Below are positions 7,385 to 16,414 of a stretch of DNA of 64,000 bases, piece by piece; within the stretch, counting starts at the first letter, position 1, and every line of letters starts with the position of its first letter. Source of the stretch: Bacteroidales bacterium. Its GTDB lineage: Bacteria > Bacteroidota > Bacteroidia > Bacteroidales > UBA12077. The position numbers were made by a program, and so were the translations under genes. Where the stretch lies: the NCBI GenBank assembly GCA_018334675.1, contig JAGXLL010000005.1, positions 1 to 64,000 of the forward strand. Direction: 5' to 3'. Below the pieces are notes generated by a model. That model had not been told where the DNA came from. It saw only the letters and a program-made list of their open reading frames with translations, and ran no database searches.

Positions 7385-8014
7385 TTATTGGGACGATAAA
7401 GTATTTTCGAAAAGGGTCCGGTTCATGATCGATTTACCCAGGGTGAGTTCATCGGCATATTCCAGGTCATCACCGATGGAAACACCCCGCGCCAGGGTTG
7501 TGATGCGTATGTCGTACCCCCTAAATTTCCTATACAGGTAAAAATTGGTGGTGTCGCCTTCCATCGTTGTGCTCAGTGCCAGAATGATCTCACGCACCTC
7601 TCCGGCTGCTAATTTTTCTTGCAGGCTCTGAAGGTTCAGGTCGCTGGGGCCAATCCCATCCATGGGAGAGATAATACCTCCCAACACATGATAAATGCCC
7701 TGATACTGATGTGTACTTTCGATGGCCATCACATCGCGGCTGTTTTCCACCACACAGATCAGGGTATGATCTCTTGAGGCATCGGCGCATATGGGGCATA
7801 TGTCGCTATCGGATATTACCTGGCAGGACTGGCATCGTTGAATCTCGTTACGAAGTTTGATGATGGTATTCCCGAACTGGCTGACCTCTTCCTTATCGCG
7901 GTTGAGTAAATGTAACACAAGCCTGAGGGCTGTCTTCTTTCCAATACCGGGTAGCTTGGCAAACTCATCAACCGCCTCCTGCAGCAACCTGGAAGAAAAA
8001 TTTTCAAGATCCAT
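7385..8014 (-). CDS. recR: Recombination protein RecR
   Basis: RecR acts with RecO (and RecF) to load RecA at single-stranded gaps. The 209-residue chain has the family layout: a helix-hairpin-helix near residues 8-35 ('LPGIGKKTALRL'), a Cys4 zinc finger (C61, C64, C73, C76), and a Toprim domain from about residue 84 ('CVVENSRDVMAIE') with 'ALSTTMEGDTTNFYLYRK'. It ends with the Walker-like 'LARGVSIGDDLEYADELTL' block. Length is standard. No dnaX or YbaB gene is adjacent here. Confidence 0.96.
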   Translation of the reverse strand: MDLENFSSRLLQEAVDEFAKLPGIGKKTALRLVLHLLNRDKEEVSQFGNTIIKLRNEIQRCQSCQVISDSDICPICADASRDHTLICVVENSRDVMAIESTHQYQGIYHVLGGIISPMDGIGPSDLNLQSLQEKLAAGEVREIILALSTTMEGDTTNFYLYRKFRGYDIRITTLARGVSIGDDLEYADELTLGKSIMNRTLFENTLSSQ

Positions 8015-8129
8015 CAGATAATCCGTTTAAGCCCAAAATTAATAATATCCGGTTAATAGATTGATAAGTTTTCAATGTTTTTATTAATCTTGCACCCTAT
8101 TTCAGCTATAAATTTACAAAAACAGTGCC

Positions 8130-9575
8130 ATGCAACCAACCACGGTCCTTATAATCATCATCGGCTATTTTGCGCTGCTGTTGACCATCTCATATATCAC
8201 AGGCCGTCATGCCACCAACATCACCTTTTTCCTGGGCAACCGGCAATCGCCTTGGTACATAGTAGCTTTTGGCATGATCAGTGCCACACTATCCGGGGTT
8301 ACGTTCATATCGGTGCCGGGTTACGTGATCGACAGCCAATTCTCCTACATGCAGATCGTGATTGGATATTTGCTGGGCTATGCAGTGATCGCCAATATTT
8401 TGATGCCGATGTATTACAGGTTGAACCTGACCTCGATCTATACTTATCTGGAAAAGCGCTTTGGTAAGAGCTCCTACAAGGCCGGAGCTTCGTTTTTCCT
8501 GCTTTCCCGGACCATTGGAGCGGCCTTCCGCCTCTTCCTGGTTGCCAATGTGCTGCAAATCACCCTTTTCAACCAGTGGAACATCCCATTTGAAGCCACT
8601 GTGGTGATCACCATCCTTTTGATCTGGCTCTATACATTCCGGGGGGGTATCCGCACCATCATTTGGACAGACAGCCTTCAAACCCTCTTCATGCTTACAG
8701 CGGTAGGTGTAACGGTATACCTGATCAGCCAGCAGCTGGACCTGAGCTTCAGCGGAGTAGTCCATACCGTTGCCGAAAGCAAATATTCAAAGATCTTCTT
8801 CTGGGAGAACTGGAACGGAGAATACCATTTTATCAAGCAGTTCTTTGCCGGGGCCTTCATCGCCATTGTCATGACGGGACTGGATCAGGATATGATGCAG
8901 AAGAACCTGAGCTGCCGGAACATTAAGGAAGCCAAAAAAAACATGTACTGGTTCAGCCTTGCCCTGGTACCGGTGAACCTGCTTTTCATGTCGCTGGGGG
9001 CACTGCTGATCATCTATGCCCAAAAGGAGGGTATCCCCATGCCGGAACAGTCGGACGACCTGTTTCCGATCATTGCCACCCAGGGATACCTGGCACCGGT
9101 GGTGGGCATCTTTTTCCTGATCGGACTCGTTTCGGCTGCTTACTCAAGCGCAGACTCCGCACTAACGGCACTGACCACCTCCTTTACTATGGATATCCTT
9201 GATTCAAAGGGCATGGAGGAAAAACCTCTCAAAAGGCGGAGAAAAAGAGTACACGTGGGGGTATCCGTGGTGCTTGTAGCTATCATATTGATATTCAATG
9301 CAGTCAACAACCAGGCTGTGATCAGTGCCCTCTTCACCATAGCCGGATATACATACGGCCCGCTGCTGGGGATGTATACATTCGGTTTATTCACCAAATA
9401 CCAGGTGCGCGACAAGTGGGTACCGTTGGTAGCCGTTCTCTCTCCCATCATCAGTGGTCTGATCAGCTTCAACTCAGAAACCCTGTTCAATGGTTATCAA
9501 TTCGGATTTGAACTACTGATTGTCAATGGATTGATCACACTTATCGGATTGTTTTTACTCAGGAGAAAAAGTTGA
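8130..9575 (+). CDS. Sodium:solute symporter (SSS family)
   Basis: A 481-residue inner-membrane protein with about 13 hydrophobic segments. The SSS signature appears in 'SAAYSSADSALTALTTSF' near residue 335, the region that forms the Na+ site in this family, and 'GLDQDMMQKNLSCRNIKEAKK' near 250 is also typical. It imports an organic solute (sugar, amino acid, sialate or similar) with sodium; the substrate cannot be read from the sequence. It stands alone between recR and the repeat region, and the start ATG 8130 is the first with a hydrophobic N-terminus. Confidence 0.92.
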   Translation: MQPTTVLIIIIGYFALLLTISYITGRHATNITFFLGNRQSPWYIVAFGMISATLSGVTFISVPGYVIDSQFSYMQIVIGYLLGYAVIANILMPMYYRLNLTSIYTYLEKRFGKSSYKAGASFFLLSRTIGAAFRLFLVANVLQITLFNQWNIPFEATVVITILLIWLYTFRGGIRTIIWTDSLQTLFMLTAVGVTVYLISQQLDLSFSGVVHTVAESKYSKIFFWENWNGEYHFIKQFFAGAFIAIVMTGLDQDMMQKNLSCRNIKEAKKNMYWFSLALVPVNLLFMSLGALLIIYAQKEGIPMPEQSDDLFPIIATQGYLAPVVGIFFLIGLVSAAYSSADSALTALTTSFTMDILDSKGMEEKPLKRRRKRVHVGVSVVLVAIILIFNAVNNQAVISALFTIAGYTYGPLLGMYTFGLFTKYQVRDKWVPLVAVLSPIISGLISFNSETLFNGYQFGFELLIVNGLITLIGLFLLRRKS

Positions 9576-9588
9576 AAGTTTACAAAAA

Positions 9589-9697
9589 AGGCTAAGGCTG
9601 AGGCGAAGGCTAATAAGGCTAAGGCGAAGGCGAAGGCTAAGGAAAGGAAAGGAAAGAGAAGAATGGTTCATGGTTCATGGTTCAATGGTTCAATGGC
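9589..9697. repeat. Composite intergenic repeat, copy 2
   Basis: Degenerate hexamers (aaggct, gaggcg, aaggcg) run from 9589 to about 9655. Then heptamer/octamer units atggttc, atggttc, atggttca, atggttca follow at 9663-9696. It is the clearest copy of the family also present at 5196 and 11911. Confidence 0.65.
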
Positions 9698-9755
9698 TAT
9701 AAAAAATTAAGGTTAGAATAAACAGAGAAGCATCAGAAAAACGCAATAGCTAAAA

Positions 9756-10154
9756 TCAGACTGTGCCAGGCAGGGTAAGCAGGGCTACGATCAGGGTGAT
9801 GATTACCAGCAGGATAGCGGCCGCCAGGGTAACCCTGAGCTTAAGCGGTGTATTTTTAAGCCCGGGTATTCGGTAGGTAAACAGATCAATACCATTGATC
9901 AGGGCACTTTTGCGGAAGCCTCGTGTCTCTTCATTCAAATAGCCGCTTTGCTTCAAAAGCCCCGCGGCCTTCTCCGCATCCTTCTCATCCACCTGCAGTT
10001 TGATGGGTCCGGCCGGCTCGGAATGAAAGGGTGACAATTGGGCCATATGTTCGTTCTTGAGAAAAACCTCTATTCCTTCCGATTCCAACTTGGTTTTAAT
10101 CACATGTGACTCTGCCGGATGATTAAAGGTGAGGAGGGTGATCCACTTAGCCAT
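9756..10154 (-). CDS. DUF2007-like protein with C-terminal membrane helix
   Basis: The start 'MAKWITLLTFNHPAESHVIK' opens a DUF2007-type (putative signal-transducing) fold of about 75 residues: 'KLESEGIEVFLKNEH', then 'GPIKLQVDEKDAEKAAGLLKQ'. A linker and one transmembrane helix (about residues 108-130 of 132) follow. The domain is small and PII-like or GlnB-like in shape; its ligand is not established. An upstream ATG at 10175 would add seven residues, but the shorter start matches the domain edge. No operon partner is evident. Confidence 0.75.
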   Translation of the reverse strand: MAKWITLLTFNHPAESHVIKTKLESEGIEVFLKNEHMAQLSPFHSEPAGPIKLQVDEKDAEKAAGLLKQSGYLNEETRGFRKSALINGIDLFTYRIPGLKNTPLKLRVTLAAAILLVIITLIVALLTLPGTV

Positions 10155-10319
10155 AGAAGATTTCGTTTTTAGCAATATAATAATTTCTGACTATTTGGCC
10201 AACGAGGTGAAGAATTTTCCAGGGGATAGAAACATGGAAATCTACTTTTTTGAAGAATGATGCCTATATGGTGCTCAAGGAAATAGGGATAATGAGAAAC
10301 ATGCAATATATTTCGCCCA

Positions 10320-10661
10320 TCAATGAAATTTAATCAATTTAGCTTTCACGATCACCCGGTCCTCTCTTTCATGCTGGAGGCGATCCACGGTAAGATCGGA
10401 AAATACCAGGGCATCGGCTCCCACCTTTTTGGCTTTGCGGATCATCTGTTTTTTGATTTGCTCGGGCTCATATTGTTTTTTCTGATCATTGGCCAGCCGC
10501 CCGATCACCGTATAGGGCTCGTTGATATGTTGCTCATCGTAGAAAACCTGAACCATGCGGGTCCTGCCGTATTCCTCCCCCAGGTAATATATGGTGGGGC
10601 TGCAGGAACTTAAAAGAAAGGCCGCTATCAAAGCAAACAATATTTTCCTGAAACCAATCAT
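10320..10661 (-). CDS. Small lipoprotein of unknown function
   Basis: The 113-residue product has a signal peptide with lipobox 'LLSSC' (acylated C20). A compact domain follows, with 'YEPEQIKKQMIRKAKKVGADALVFSDL', a pattern seen in YbjQ-like or DUF4156-like proteins that mix a helix with an 'AxxxGADAL' strand. The function is not known. It would sit in a membrane facing the periplasm. It is a single gene between two unrelated genes, with no clear promoter found. Confidence 0.75.
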   Translation of the reverse strand: MIGFRKILFALIAAFLLSSCSPTIYYLGEEYGRTRMVQVFYDEQHINEPYTVIGRLANDQKKQYEPEQIKKQMIRKAKKVGADALVFSDLTVDRLQHEREDRVIVKAKLIKFH

Positions 10662-10784
10662 AAGGTTGACAGTTAGGTGAAACCAGGGTATACATTTCTA
10701 TACGTGCAAAAAATAAACCAAACCCAACTGTAACAACCTACAAAATGAAGTGCGTGTCATTCACATCTGGTGCTCCCGGAACAA

Positions 10785-11678
10785 TCAGAATTTATAGGAC
10801 AAACCCGCTCCGAAGACTTCCTTAAACTGAATACGAGGCCCCATTTCCTCTCCCTGGCTGTTAACATAATTGATGTTGTCGTCGTAGATCAGCTGGGTGT
10901 TCAAATTGGCGGAGAGGTATTCGTTCACCTTCATGGAGATCATCACTTCCCAGTTGACGTCGACATTCTGGGGTTCATCCAGGTAGTTGGAAAAAAGATC
11001 CAGCTTAGTATTCAGCGTTACATTTTCCCAGATATCCTGGTTATAGGTAATCTTGACGAATCCGCCGAATTCATTGCGGATCTTATTACCCTTTTTCACA
11101 CCAAAAGCGCCGCGGCTGGAGAGGCTGTCATCCAGCGCAAAAGTGGTTTTGCCTGTCACGGGAGATATCATCAGGGAGAAGACATCGCTGGGTTTATAAT
11201 CCATACCCAGGGACAGCAGGGTATAGGCAGGGGCCATAAATGTGGAAATTTCCCTTTTTGTCCCCTCATCTTCATTGTATTTATATCCCTGGTCAAACTG
11301 CGTTCGGAAATTGAACGCTCCGCTGTAATACCAATTGGAATTGGTACGATAGCCATATTTTGAGTTCACTTCCAACTTGTCGTCGCTTTTCCGCACCCCG
11401 CGACTGGCTTGTTTAACAATGCCATAACCCAGGTCGAGAGAATTTTCCCAGGTGGTTTTGCCTTCCTTGTAATTGGCATGAAGGCTGAATATACCGTTTA
11501 GGGTATAGGAATTTTCGCCGCCGGCCGTCCAGTTTTCGAAAGAGACCTGGGAGAAGGTCAAAGATCCTACTCCACCAATCTTCCAATTCTTTAGCGTGTC
11601 CTGTTCATTTTCCTGCGCTGTAAGGAGCGAACTCCAAAGCAGGAGGAGTAGCAAATAAAATGTAGATTTAAATTTCAT
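10785..11678 (-). CDS. DUF3078-type outer-membrane beta-barrel protein
   Basis: The 297-residue protein begins with a signal peptide ('LLLLLWSSLLTAQ'). It then shows alternating aromatic/polar strands typical of a barrel, opening with 'WKIGGVGSLTFSQVSFENW' and 'GENSYTLNGIFSLHANY', the DUF3078 pattern common in Bacteroidetes. It ends with 'EVFGAGLSYKF', a C-terminal Phe as in outer-membrane proteins. ATG 11678 is preferred because it starts directly at the signal peptide; the ATG at 11705 would add nine residues in front. The transported or bound substrate is unknown. Confidence 0.8.
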   Translation of the reverse strand: MKFKSTFYLLLLLLWSSLLTAQENEQDTLKNWKIGGVGSLTFSQVSFENWTAGGENSYTLNGIFSLHANYKEGKTTWENSLDLGYGIVKQASRGVRKSDDKLEVNSKYGYRTNSNWYYSGAFNFRTQFDQGYKYNEDEGTKREISTFMAPAYTLLSLGMDYKPSDVFSLMISPVTGKTTFALDDSLSSRGAFGVKKGNKIRNEFGGFVKITYNQDIWENVTLNTKLDLFSNYLDEPQNVDVNWEVMISMKVNEYLSANLNTQLIYDDNINYVNSQGEEMGPRIQFKEVFGAGLSYKF

Positions 11679-11705
11679 ACTTGATTCATTTATTATATGT
11701 AACAT

Positions 11706-12048
11706 TAGGAGTGATCATCTGTAACCCCGAAGGTTTCTTTTACAAAGATGAGGCCACTTTGTTCAGGCTCAGGCGAGATGTAAACCATAAAACTATAGCC
11801 GCCTGAGGTTCCAGTGATAATTCAAAGCCTAAGAAGCATGGTATTTTCAAGGTACGTAAAATTCCGCACACTACTTAGCCTTATCCTACAATCAACAATA
11901 GAACTTTGTGTTCTTTCTTCGCCCTAGCCTCAGTCTGCTCCTCTTTTAATAATTTGACAATTCAATCATTGAACAATTCTTTCTCAGCCTGTAGCAACCT
12001 TAAACATGCCAAGATTAAACTTACAACCATTTACATGCAAGACCATCA
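11706..12048. other. Gene-free region with an inverted composite repeat
   Basis: These 343 bases carry no credible gene. The stretch at 11911-11990 holds copy 3 of the composite repeat; the rest is AT-rich sequence without a clear hairpin. Confidence 0.5.
11911..11990. repeat. Composite intergenic repeat, copy 3 (inverted)
   Basis: Read on the minus strand, the words ttgttcaatgattgaattgt and a purine-rich gaggctagggcgaag run reuse the vocabulary of the copies at 5196 and 9589, with the two parts in the opposite order. It lies between the DUF3078 and MFS genes. Confidence 0.45.
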
Positions 12049-13245
12049 TTAGATTTTATGGTACACATACCGCATCACAAGGGTCAGGCCAATGGGTACC
12101 AACGAAAGGATGCTGCCGGTAATGAATACATATTCCAGGCTGGAATAGCTCAGCACCATACCGAACAAAGGGGGTGAGAGGGTTTGGCCGATATAGGTCA
12201 TAGTAGCAAAGCCTGAAACCACACCCGCACGAAGTTGGGAGGAAACCAGCTGGGTTACGATGGTATTCAGGGCAGGAAAGACCGTGCCGAAACCCATACC
12301 CCAAATGATGATCGAAGGGATCAGAAAAATATAGCTTTGGGTAAAGGAGATGAGAAGCAAAGCTAAACCGCAGAGGGCAAAGCCCATGATCACCAGTTGA
12401 TGGTTGAGGAACCGGTAATAGAGCCGGCCGGCCTGAGTAGAGGTAATAGCAGCTACCGCCGATCCAACAGAGAGGGTCAGGCCGGTGTACATGGTCGACA
12501 AATTCAACTTATTAACAATACAGATCGGCACATACACAATCAAACCAAACAAAAGTATGAATATAAACAAATTGGAAATATACACCCACAGTGTCTTCTT
12601 ATCTTTCATCACCGTGAAGATGGAACGAAAATAATCGCGCAGACCCGACTGGCTCGTCTTCTCCTCCACGTTCAGGTACCGATAAGTGACCAGGGCCAGT
12701 GGCAAGGACAGGATATAAATATAGAATGGGTAAAACCAGGCAATGGTGGCCACTGTGCCGGAAATAAAAGGGATACCGGCATTAACGAACGACTGGCTGC
12801 TGCTGCGGTATCCCATGGCTTGAGCCCGGGCCCTTCCAGAGAAGATATCTCCTATCAGTGTCACCCCGAGGCTCATCATCCCGGCACCACCAATACCCTG
12901 AAAAGTCCTGAGCACCAAAACCCCGGCAAACCCGTTGACCTGTGAAATACTGAACCCTGCCACTCCATAAAGCAGCATCAAGGGCAGCAACACCCGTTTC
13001 CGTCCATGGCGGTCGGCCAAAACACCCACCAAAGGAGTGGAGATCAGCGCCGCAAAGGTATAAACGCTCATCACCAACCCGATCATGGACTCTGAAGTAC
13101 CCAGGGGCTCAATCATAGAAGGCAGAATGGGGGCGACCAGGCTGCCTCCTATCACCGCCATCACTACAATGCCCAGAACCACCCGAAAATTGGTATTGCC
13201 CATGATGGGCCCGCTATCTTCCTGGTCAAACGGATTCATAGGCAT
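12049..13245 (-). CDS. Major facilitator superfamily transporter (drug/metabolite efflux type)
   Basis: The 398-residue protein has 12 predicted membrane helices. The MFS motif A loop between helices 2 and 3 reads 'GVLADRHGRKRVLL', and an antiporter-like 'GIGGAGMMSLGVTLIGD' stretch falls at helix 5. This fits the DHA1 type of proton-driven efflux pump, but the substrate is unknown. Two ATGs are near the 5' end (MPMNPF); the first is used. It is an isolated gene, with no regulator beside it. Confidence 0.88.
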   Translation of the reverse strand: MPMNPFDQEDSGPIMGNTNFRVVLGIVVMAVIGGSLVAPILPSMIEPLGTSESMIGLVMSVYTFAALISTPLVGVLADRHGRKRVLLPLMLLYGVAGFSISQVNGFAGVLVLRTFQGIGGAGMMSLGVTLIGDIFSGRARAQAMGYRSSSQSFVNAGIPFISGTVATIAWFYPFYIYILSLPLALVTYRYLNVEEKTSQSGLRDYFRSIFTVMKDKKTLWVYISNLFIFILLFGLIVYVPICIVNKLNLSTMYTGLTLSVGSAVAAITSTQAGRLYYRFLNHQLVIMGFALCGLALLLISFTQSYIFLIPSIIIWGMGFGTVFPALNTIVTQLVSSQLRAGVVSGFATMTYIGQTLSPPLFGMVLSYSSLEYVFITGSILSLVPIGLTLVMRYVYHKI

Positions 13246-13312
13246 AGATAATCAATGTTGGCGGTGACAGGATAAATTTTAAATGACACGAAATTAAAAA
13301 AAAGAAGCCGGG

Positions 13313-13354
13313 AAAAAAATCAGAAGGGGCCACCCAAAATGGATGCCCCTTTCT
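13313..13354 (-). terminator. Rho-independent terminator after the S9 peptidase gene
   Basis: On the minus strand, aaggggc and gcccctt arms pair around a loop (stem halves near 13345-13352 and 13322-13330), followed by seven T (13313-13319). It begins about 25 bases past the peptidase stop. Confidence 0.75.
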
Positions 13355-13377
13355 GGTTAAAGATCCCATAAGCCGAT

Positions 13378-16224
13378 TTATTTGATTAGTTCATAGCCTT
13401 TTGTTTCGCCTTTTTTGATGGCCGGTATGCCTTCTTCCATCCATACGGGAGCGGGTTGATCCTTCAGGTAATGATCGAAGAACTGTTTCATCCGGATGCT
13501 TAGATCGCGGCAATTGGGGCTCTTGGCTCTTTCATTATGAGGAGCATCGTTATAATTGAGCATCCATACAGGTTTGTCCAGTCTCCGAAGGGCCACGAAA
13601 TACTCGATCCCCTGGTACCAGGGCACAGCTCCGTCACCGTCGTTGTGGCGCATCAGAAGAGGTGTATTGACCCGGGGAGCATAGAAAAGCGGGGAGTTTT
13701 GGATGTAGTGAAGGGGTTTCTCCCAGAGGGTTCCGCCAATTCGGCTTTGCGACTCTTCATACTGAAACATGCGGCTCATGCCCGAACCCCATCTTATACC
13801 ACCATAGGCACTGGTCATGTTCGAGACAGGTGCACCTGCAGAGGCAGCAGCATACATATCGGTCATGGTGATGATATGGGCCACCTGGTATCCGCCCCAG
13901 CTCTGTCCCTGTAGGCCTATCCGCTGCTTATCGATGTAATCCCGGGTGTTGATCAGCGAAAGGGTTCCGCTGGTCACATACTCATGGGCACTTTCACCGG
14001 GATAACCGATGTCGTAGCGGATGTTGGGAACAAACACCAGGTAACCGTTACTCACGTAAAAAGTGCGGTTAATCACAGAACGGCTGGGCTTGGGAACATG
14101 ATGTCGGTGCAGCCCGTCGGAACTGAGCCTGTAGAAATAAACCATCATGGGATATTTTTTATCGGGATCGAAATTCTCCGGTTTATACAACAGTCCTTCC
14201 GCTTCCCGGCCGTTGGGGGCGGTCCAGTGAACCAGCTCTGCATCGCCCCATATATATTTATCCTGCTGAGGATTGGCATGGGAGATCTGGCGGGCATCAT
14301 CAAAATCCGCTTTGCTGTACCAAACATCAGAATATTCCTCGAAGGTGGATTTTCTCCAGATAAAACGATCCGCATCCTCTGCCTTCTCCGGTTCATAGAA
14401 ATAGCAATCGTCCATCAGCAGCTGCCGGGGTTTTCTTTTGCCCTGGATATCCAAAGTATAGAATCCCATAGCCTTGCTATCCTCATCAAAAGCTCTCAGA
14501 AGCAGGTCTTCATCGGTGGAGATATATTGGGCCTCTTCATCCAGTTTCACGTATCGCATCCGGTAGTGGTTGTCGCGCCCCAGCCTGCCGGTGAGGTTCT
14601 GCGGTTCTTGTTCACCGGTGGGATCGATCTTCCAGATGTCATACCGGTCGTATACCAGAAAATACTCATCATCACCAGTCCAGCCGGCATAATAGTATGG
14701 ATTGGGCTCCTGGGGATAATCGTGATCCTCATCATAGAAGTTCACATCCAGCGTGCCGGTAAGGTTGCGGGTGGTGTTGCCGGCGATGTCATGGGCATAC
14801 CAGTTGCTGTCGGCATAAGCATACCAGAAGAAATATTTTCCGTTGGAAGAAATATCCATATGCGACTGTATCTCCTTCTTGAACAATTCCCTTTCGCCGG
14901 TCTTCACATCCACCAGGTAAACATCCCTGTATGGAGGCATCTCCCAGGACATACGTTTCATATAAGGCTGCCGGTTGGTACCTATGGCCACATCCCCATT
15001 CCCTTCCAGGACGGGTTCCACTTCCCGTACCGTTGTGTCGGCCAACTGTACCACTTTGTCCTGATCGATATGATAGACTGCCAGATATGTGCGCTTTTTC
15101 TCTTCCTCCAGGTTCTCGAGCTGCTGAGGCTGAAGGAGCTTATCTTTCCAGTTCCAGACGTCTACCTCGACCTTTTCCTCTTCCAGCAGGGTATCTTCAG
15201 GCTCCGGTTCGGGCCTGAGATCCGTACCGAAAAACAGGCGCTCATCATTGTCGGAGAAGTAGACTTTTCCATGCGCTCCCACGGTCCACTTTTCGGGTAT
15301 GGACTCGGTAAGGGTATCCACAACCCTTTGGGGGGTATTGGATTGACCGTCCCAGTGGTAAAGCCCATAGACTTTTGTTTTGATGGTATCGGGCGAATGG
15401 ATGAAAGCCAACTGACGGCCCTGATGATCAGGCGTCAGCTTCTTGCTCAGCCCTTCTGCTTCAAGTATGGTGCGGGTTTTCATCTCCTCTGTATCAAATA
15501 CCCGGACGGCCGACTTCAGAAGGGTATCGTTCTGAAGCTGAACAAAAGTGACCATCTCGCCATTGTCCGAGATGGCGTATTCAGAAACATCCTCAAATCG
15601 AATGACTTCCTGTTTCACCGGGTTGGTAATCACCAGCTCAGTAGCCTCCGGAGCGGACTTGTCCAATTTCCCGCCGGAAGCCTTCGCTTCTTCTTCCGGT
15701 TCTCCCCCTTCTTCCTGCTTTTCCTCCTCTTCTTCAGAATCCTGGTCCTCTTCAAGGGGCTTTTCCAGCTGAAATACCATCCAGTTGGTACCTTTTTCGG
15801 GCACTGCAAAGGATTTAACCCGGCTGTACCGGATGACTAAATCATCCTCGAACACATAGACGCCTAAAGAATCTTTAGGAAGCTTCTTATCAGGAACCTC
15901 ATCCAGCTTCATCTGACGGACTGTATCCTGAAAAGGCTTGATAGCAAAAGCCATGTATTCGGATGTGGGTGCCAGTTTTGCCCGGGTGCCTCTGGGAAAA
16001 ACGTGTTTCTCCCTGCCGTTGGCCGACCACAGGGTCAGCCGGCCATCTCCCTTGTAGGGATTAACCTCATAAAACACCCAATCGCCGTTGTTGGATATTC
16101 CCTTATCTTCCAAATAATTCCATCCGTCATAGACAGAAAAATCCAGGGGTTTCTTTTCCTGCCCCTGGGAACAAAATATTGATGTACCGAAAATTAAAAC
16201 AATCAGCAAGGATTTTCTCAGCAT
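13378..16224 (-). CDS. Secreted S9 family (prolyl oligopeptidase-type) serine peptidase
   Basis: The 948-residue protein starts with a signal peptide ('LLIVLIFGTSIFCSQGQ'). A long beta-propeller-like N-terminal part follows and a C-terminal alpha/beta-hydrolase peptidase domain closes it. The nucleophile is S775 in 'GQSWGGYQ'; the acid is in 'RHNDGDGAVPW' (about residue 861) and the His in 'NDAPHNER' (about 895). It would trim peptides in the periplasm. An acidic Glu-rich insert at about residues 158-200 is unusual for the propeller. ATG 16224 is chosen because the signal peptide begins there; the frame is open further upstream without a credible N-terminus. Divergent from the oxidoreductase gene at 16415. 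Confidence 0.9.
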   Translation of the reverse strand: MLRKSLLIVLIFGTSIFCSQGQEKKPLDFSVYDGWNYLEDKGISNNGDWVFYEVNPYKGDGRLTLWSANGREKHVFPRGTRAKLAPTSEYMAFAIKPFQDTVRQMKLDEVPDKKLPKDSLGVYVFEDDLVIRYSRVKSFAVPEKGTNWMVFQLEKPLEEDQDSEEEEEKQEEGGEPEEEAKASGGKLDKSAPEATELVITNPVKQEVIRFEDVSEYAISDNGEMVTFVQLQNDTLLKSAVRVFDTEEMKTRTILEAEGLSKKLTPDHQGRQLAFIHSPDTIKTKVYGLYHWDGQSNTPQRVVDTLTESIPEKWTVGAHGKVYFSDNDERLFFGTDLRPEPEPEDTLLEEEKVEVDVWNWKDKLLQPQQLENLEEEKKRTYLAVYHIDQDKVVQLADTTVREVEPVLEGNGDVAIGTNRQPYMKRMSWEMPPYRDVYLVDVKTGERELFKKEIQSHMDISSNGKYFFWYAYADSNWYAHDIAGNTTRNLTGTLDVNFYDEDHDYPQEPNPYYYAGWTGDDEYFLVYDRYDIWKIDPTGEQEPQNLTGRLGRDNHYRMRYVKLDEEAQYISTDEDLLLRAFDEDSKAMGFYTLDIQGKRKPRQLLMDDCYFYEPEKAEDADRFIWRKSTFEEYSDVWYSKADFDDARQISHANPQQDKYIWGDAELVHWTAPNGREAEGLLYKPENFDPDKKYPMMVYFYRLSSDGLHRHHVPKPSRSVINRTFYVSNGYLVFVPNIRYDIGYPGESAHEYVTSGTLSLINTRDYIDKQRIGLQGQSWGGYQVAHIITMTDMYAAASAGAPVSNMTSAYGGIRWGSGMSRMFQYEESQSRIGGTLWEKPLHYIQNSPLFYAPRVNTPLLMRHNDGDGAVPWYQGIEYFVALRRLDKPVWMLNYNDAPHNERAKSPNCRDLSIRMKQFFDHYLKDQPAPVWMEEGIPAIKKGETKGYELIK

Positions 16225-16300
16225 GTTGGCAAATTTTAGGGTTAGTAGAAAATAACATTGAAAATAATAACAAAATACGGAACAAACAATTTTTTTATGA

Positions 16301-16327
16301 TGAAAGGGCAAATTTAAAGCCCTTTCA
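16301..16327. promoter_or_regulatory. Inverted repeat between divergent genes
   Basis: Nine-base perfect arms tgaaagggc (16301-16309) and gccctttca (16319-16327) flank aaatttaaa. It sits in the shared upstream region of the S9 peptidase and oxidoreductase genes, so it may be an operator or a leader hairpin. No T-run follows on either strand, which argues against a terminator. Confidence 0.4.
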
Positions 16328-16414
16328 ATGAAATTGTGCTTATCCGGCAGTAGGTTAAGGAGAGCTGCGGATTTTTTTATATTTTTAAACCGTATAATAT
16401 AAAACACCAAGCTC

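Noticed and set aside
9589-9697. Short CRISPR-like array
   Set aside because: The units are degenerate 6-8-mers in tandem without spacers and no cas genes are present.
13984-15840. 618-codon open frame on the plus strand
   Set aside because: It lies entirely opposite the S9 peptidase gene, which has a complete catalytic triad and signal peptide; the frame is a shadow of codon use and shows no recognisable domain.
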